A program made the translations under genes and the position numbers. This document shows, piece after piece, positions 7,390-10,407 of a stretch of DNA of 10,407 nucleotides. The first letter of the stretch is position 1. Each line of letters begins with the position of its first letter. The stretch is taken from contig JBBHKE010002634.1 of assembly GCA_037447655.1 (NCBI GenBank), forward strand, positions 1 to 10,407, in the 5' to 3' direction. The stretch comes from Zygnema cylindricum. Its lineage: Eukaryota; Streptophyta; Zygnematophyceae; Zygnematales; Zygnemataceae. The notes below the pieces were generated by a model, which saw nothing but the letters and a program-made list of their open reading frames with translations, searched no databases and was not told where the DNA came from.

Positions 7390-7700
7390 GAAAAAAGTTC
7401 AAATTACAATCAAAAACTTTAACCGTCAAATGTAAGCTAATATAACCCGTTGTGCAAATGTCAAAAAAAAGCCTATAATGTCCCTTTGATGTTCTTCGCA
7501 CATACCCTTTTTTTTCTTTGTAAGTATTCTTCAGAAATTTTGAAGTTCAAATTCTAAACAGATCTAAACAAGTGGTGCAAATGATAAAAAACTTTAAACC
7601 TCAAATGTAAAATAATACAACCCATTGTATAAATGACAACCTTGTAATTCTTTCCCTCTTTTTCTTCACACATACCTATTTTTTCTTTCTACGTATTCTT
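7390..7700 (+). repeat. Two-unit diverged tandem duplication, unit ~145-165 bp
   Basis: Unit 1 (about 7390-7536) and unit 2 (about 7537-7700) share these features in order: AAGTTCAAATT, AAAAACTTTAA, a TCAAATGTAA block, AATATAACCCGTTGTGCAAATG versus AATACAACCCATTGTATAAATG, a CACATACC block, a TTTTTTTCTTT block and GTATTCTT. Unit 2 has roughly 28 extra bases after AAGTTCAAATT. No coding frame is shared. Confidence 0.75.
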
Positions 7701-7969
7701 TATGTACTCGCCAAATCCTTGAAATTGAGTTTGATTCAATTTTACATGTATTTTATGTGTACTTAATTATACTCATATGTCATTTGTTCATACTAGCACA
7801 TTAACTTGAGTTTTATTTACATGTACTTCATGTTTAAAGATTAATTATGATTTAAACTACCACAAAACGTCTTTTTTTTGGTCACTTCGTGAAAAAATTT
7901 GGCAAAAGGTTGAGAAAACCAGGTAGTGGAAGAAAATTTTGAGCTGCCAAAACACTAAAAGCCTGGAAC
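7701..7969. other. AT-rich intergenic, nothing recognised
   Basis: Several ATGTACTT and TTACATGTA words occur near 7700-7850. I see no gene or extended repeat. Confidence 0.4.
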
Positions 7970-8345
7970 TAAAAGAGAGTGATTAAAAGCTTGAAAGTTT
8001 TCCAAAGTTTGTACCCACAAAGTTATTCCTCTCAATCGACAACAAATCACTTTTACAACTACTTTTACAGTTTCGATTTTCTAATGCCTAATTTTACCAT
8101 GTAAATAATATCGAAGGTGCTAAAAACCTGTGCTTCATACTAAAGTATCAGTAAATGCTTTAAAAATAATATATTTTAAAATAAGTAAGCGGTAAAAAAA
8201 TCTTATATTAATTTAGAAGCAATCTAAAATCTGTTGAAATAATAAATCGCATGATGTAATTTGGGAACTACAAAGTGAATCTACTAACTAAAATTGAATT
8301 AACATGGGACCACTTTCCTTTTTCCGGGTCTTGACCACAAAGTAG
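7970..8345 (+). repeat. Partial third copy of the large repeat
   Basis: The segment aligns with about 1570-1935 of copy 1. AGAGTGATTAAAAGCTTGAA matches AGAATGATTAGGAGCTTTAC. CTCTCAATCGACAACAAATC matches CTCTCAATTAACAATAATTG. The block ending GTTGAAATAATAAATC...GGGAACTAC matches GTTGAAATACAAATC...AAAACTAC. CTTTTTCCGGGTCTTGACC matches CTTTTTCTGGCTCATGACC. It keeps the part that copy 2 has lost and lies about 95 bases before copy 2. Confidence 0.55.
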
Positions 8346-8687
8346 TGTTTGTTGAACGTATCGCTTGGCACTCTGATTTTGTTTCTTGTAAATAGTATTA
8401 ACTAATTAGTATTTCGTATTTGTATGCTAATCATCACTATTGTTTGGCCCTTTCACCTGAGTTTTAGTTAATACTCCTCACTTTTAGTCATCGCTCCCTT
8501 GGTTCAGTCTGATATGGACACTTTGTTAGATGTTGTGTCTCCATAAAGTGACGTCAAGTCAAACATGTGAATTAGCACTTTTTGGTATTCGCAAAACACC
8601 ACTCTGAAAACCAAAACAAGACCCTTTCCTTTTTTTCTTGTTTCCTTTGTGGATTTTTTCCTTTTGCCATTTTTCTTACCTTTGAGA

Positions 8688-9305
8688 ATGGCAACCACCT
8701 CTACAACCCCTGTTATGCTTCCATTTCTACACCTCCAATAGGTTATGAACACCAGCCAAACACTTCCCACGGTCACGATCACCTTCGAGAATTTAATTGC
8801 TACAATTCCTATTGATTGGAAGCATGACGTTATGTCATACTTTACAATGTACAAGTATTTGTCTTTATACCTTGGTTCCACTTTGGTGCCTTTCTCACCT
8901 CCTCTCTCTCCTTCTCCCCCTGATGACGCCGCAAAATCCGCCAATGCGGTAGCCGCAAAAGCTCATGTTAGTACTTTGAAGGAGTGGAATAGTCGGGATG
9001 AAACGCCTACTTGCACCTCCTCGGCGCCTCTCCCATGAAGACGACGAGATTGTTTCCAATCTCGTCTTATTGGCGAGACTGTTGTTCCTAAACAACCTAA
9101 TAAATTTTACACCTTCAAGCTTGGGCTCAACTTTGAGTTGAGTACGAGCAAGACAATTGCTCCAACCAACGCCTCCTTCAAAAAGACTTTCCGGACCACC
9201 TCAAGGACCTTTCCCAACCTTTGCAAACCCACATCTCCCATCTCTCCCCTTGAAATGCTTAACGGAAAATGTCACAACATAAATCATCCTGATACCTCAG
9301 AATGA
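8688..9305 (+). pseudogene. Copia-type gag-like relic with internal stops
   Basis: One frame runs from ATG at 8688 (MATTSTTPVML...) through TAG at 8739, MNTSQTLPTVTITFENLIAT from 8745, TGA at 9036, and on to TGA at 9303. The stretch with TFENLIATIPIDWK, then MYKYLSLYLGS, a proline-rich segment and LKEWNSRDE, resembles the N-terminal part of plant Copia Gag. There, a variant of L-x-G-x-N-Y-x-x-W is followed by a V-K-L-Y-L-like helix and a later E-W-x-x-x-D motif. The key W of the first motif is not preserved and the frame is interrupted twice, so it is dead. No zinc knuckle, protease, integrase or reverse transcriptase follows. The family call is a recollection of motifs and is moderate at best. 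Confidence 0.45.
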
Positions 9306-9779
9306 ATGATTGAAAGCCTCAAAATTATCCCAAATGTTGATACACAGCTTTTTTTCTCTCAGCTAATAGTAATTTACTTTATATTAACATTTAATTTAAA
9401 ACAATATTTTCAATTTTCTACGTAATCTTTCAAGGCAAACGTTTCTTTTTCTTTTGCCACTAATTTCCTTGTTTTTTTAAACATTCTGTAAGTGGTTTAC
9501 TATCGCAATTAAATTTTAGTCATAAACGCCAAAGTTTGTTCCTTTCACTCTAATATCGATTCACAATGTACTCCTGAATTTATATATTCAAACCCATAAA
9601 ACGGGAAAATTTTGGTTTATTAATCCTCGATACTGATTTCTCTTAAATCTTTGCTTTCTCATTCGTACATATTTGTCTAGGATGTAAACAGAAAAACAAG
9701 GAATTATAAAATTTGATATTAGTGTGATTCCTAACTTCCATTGAGCATATTCTATCCACATTGCAAAACAAATTTCAGA

Positions 9780-10140
9780 TGTAAAGGTACACATCAACAT
9801 TTCAAATGATATTTCAAATATGCATTATACATATGGACAATTTCAAATGTGAAAATCTAAATTACGAATTTCAGATGTTAAAATCTGCAACGAAATTTTC
9901 AAATAACCGAATTTCAAATGTGCTAGTGTGAAAATTTCCAAATTCTAATGTAAAAGGTACAAAGATGAGATTAGGAAAATTAATCTAAACAAAATTGAGC
10001 AAAAAAATTTGCGATAAACAATTTTCAAATGTCCAAATGTCAGTGAAACAAAATTCTTGCAAAAAATCTGCAAATGTCCAGATTTCAAATATACAAAATT
10101 CAAATGTACAACTCTCATTTAAAGAATGTTTGTCATGTCC
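9780..10140. repeat. Short-period TTTCAAATGT-type degenerate repeat, copy 2
   Basis: ATTTCAAAT, TTTCAAATGTCCAAAT and AAATTCAAATGTACAA recur irregularly. The stretch is positionally equivalent to 2270-2620 in copy 1, so it was part of the repeat before the copies separated. Confidence 0.6.
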
Positions 10141-10407
10141 AAGAGCCTAAATAAAACGTTCCAACTTTTTTCTTATTCCCTACTTCGGCAAATTTAGAAA
10201 GCTAGCTAATAGCAAAAACTATCTATGCAAGTATTCATTACACTAAACCAGTCGGTGCCCCATATAAACATAACCTTAAAAAAAAAAAATCCACTACCAT
10301 TTCCAAAAATCTGTCCCAACTATTTTCTTTTCCCAACGAAACTACAAATACAAGTCTTAATGGAACGCCCAGAAAGGAAAACACCCAAAGAATATCTCAT
10401 AGAAAAT

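Larger units (their letters stand above)
8440..10407 (+). repeat. Degenerate large repeat, copy 2 (runs off the window)
   Basis: This is the same unit and orientation as 1065-2960. It carries the longer gag-like relic (8688-9305) and the TTTCAAATG low-complexity stretch. The shared end landmark TACAAATACAA(C/G)TCTTAATGGAA falls at about 2873 in copy 1 and 10342 here. The true right boundary lies at or beyond the window end. No tRNA primer-binding site or polypurine tract was found, so calling the copies long terminal repeats is not supported. Confidence 0.7.

Noticed and set aside
8504-8944. 146-codon minus-strand open frame
   Set aside because: It is antisense to the gag-like relic inside a repeat, with a lysine-rich low-complexity centre and no domain.
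1065-10407. Reading the two ~1.9-kb copies as LTRs of one retrotransposon
   Set aside because: The copies contain gag-like sequence, differ by large reciprocal deletions, and have no primer-binding site, polypurine tract or pol genes between them. The interior holds a host-like gene and DNA elements.

Overview
This window looks like nuclear DNA from a plant, probably a flowering plant. It is AT-rich and intron-bearing. It carries long (CT)n microsatellites, a degenerate interstitial block of the plant-type telomere repeat (CCCTAAA/TTTAGGG), many degenerate transposable elements, and no bacterial-style operon. The species cannot be told from the sequence. Almost all long open frames here are chance or repeat-derived.

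The most valuable content is one small spliced gene on the minus strand (4043 down to 3166). No single open frame shows it. Exon 1 (4043-3881) has a plant-like start context and encodes a signal peptide. A GT donor follows at 3880, then a 470-base intron full of (GA)n on the gene strand. The intron has a CTAAT branch-like site and a pyrimidine-rich TTCCTCAG acceptor. Exon 2 (3410-3166) joins in phase and ends at TGA. The predicted product has 135 residues, is secreted, has eight cysteines in exon 2, and carries a LysM-like core (RYTY..., RGDTCQSVVAKF, later ICV).

Layout from left to right. 160-603 holds two adjacent MITE-like elements, A and B. About 1065-2960 is copy 1 of a degenerate repeat that includes a decayed Copia-gag-like reading frame. 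2961-4250 holds the 3' flank, gene and likely promoter of the LysM-like gene. 4251-5371 is a GC-richer segment with many GTACGG motifs and no recognisable gene. 5372-6116 holds two more MITE-like elements, C and D. C is an almost complete foldback, and D is the inverted relative of B. 6117-7029 has sparse sequence, a T27 tract and the interstitial telomere-like block. 7390-7700 is a two-unit tandem duplication. 7970-8345 is a partial third copy of the large repeat. About 8440-10407 is copy 2, which keeps a longer gag-like relic and runs off the window end.

The four MITE-like elements share the terminal motif TACACCG(T/C)G(A/T)ATCG but have three different interiors. They bracket the gene in inverted orientation. 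No cooperative gene system is evident: this is one host gene embedded in old repeats.
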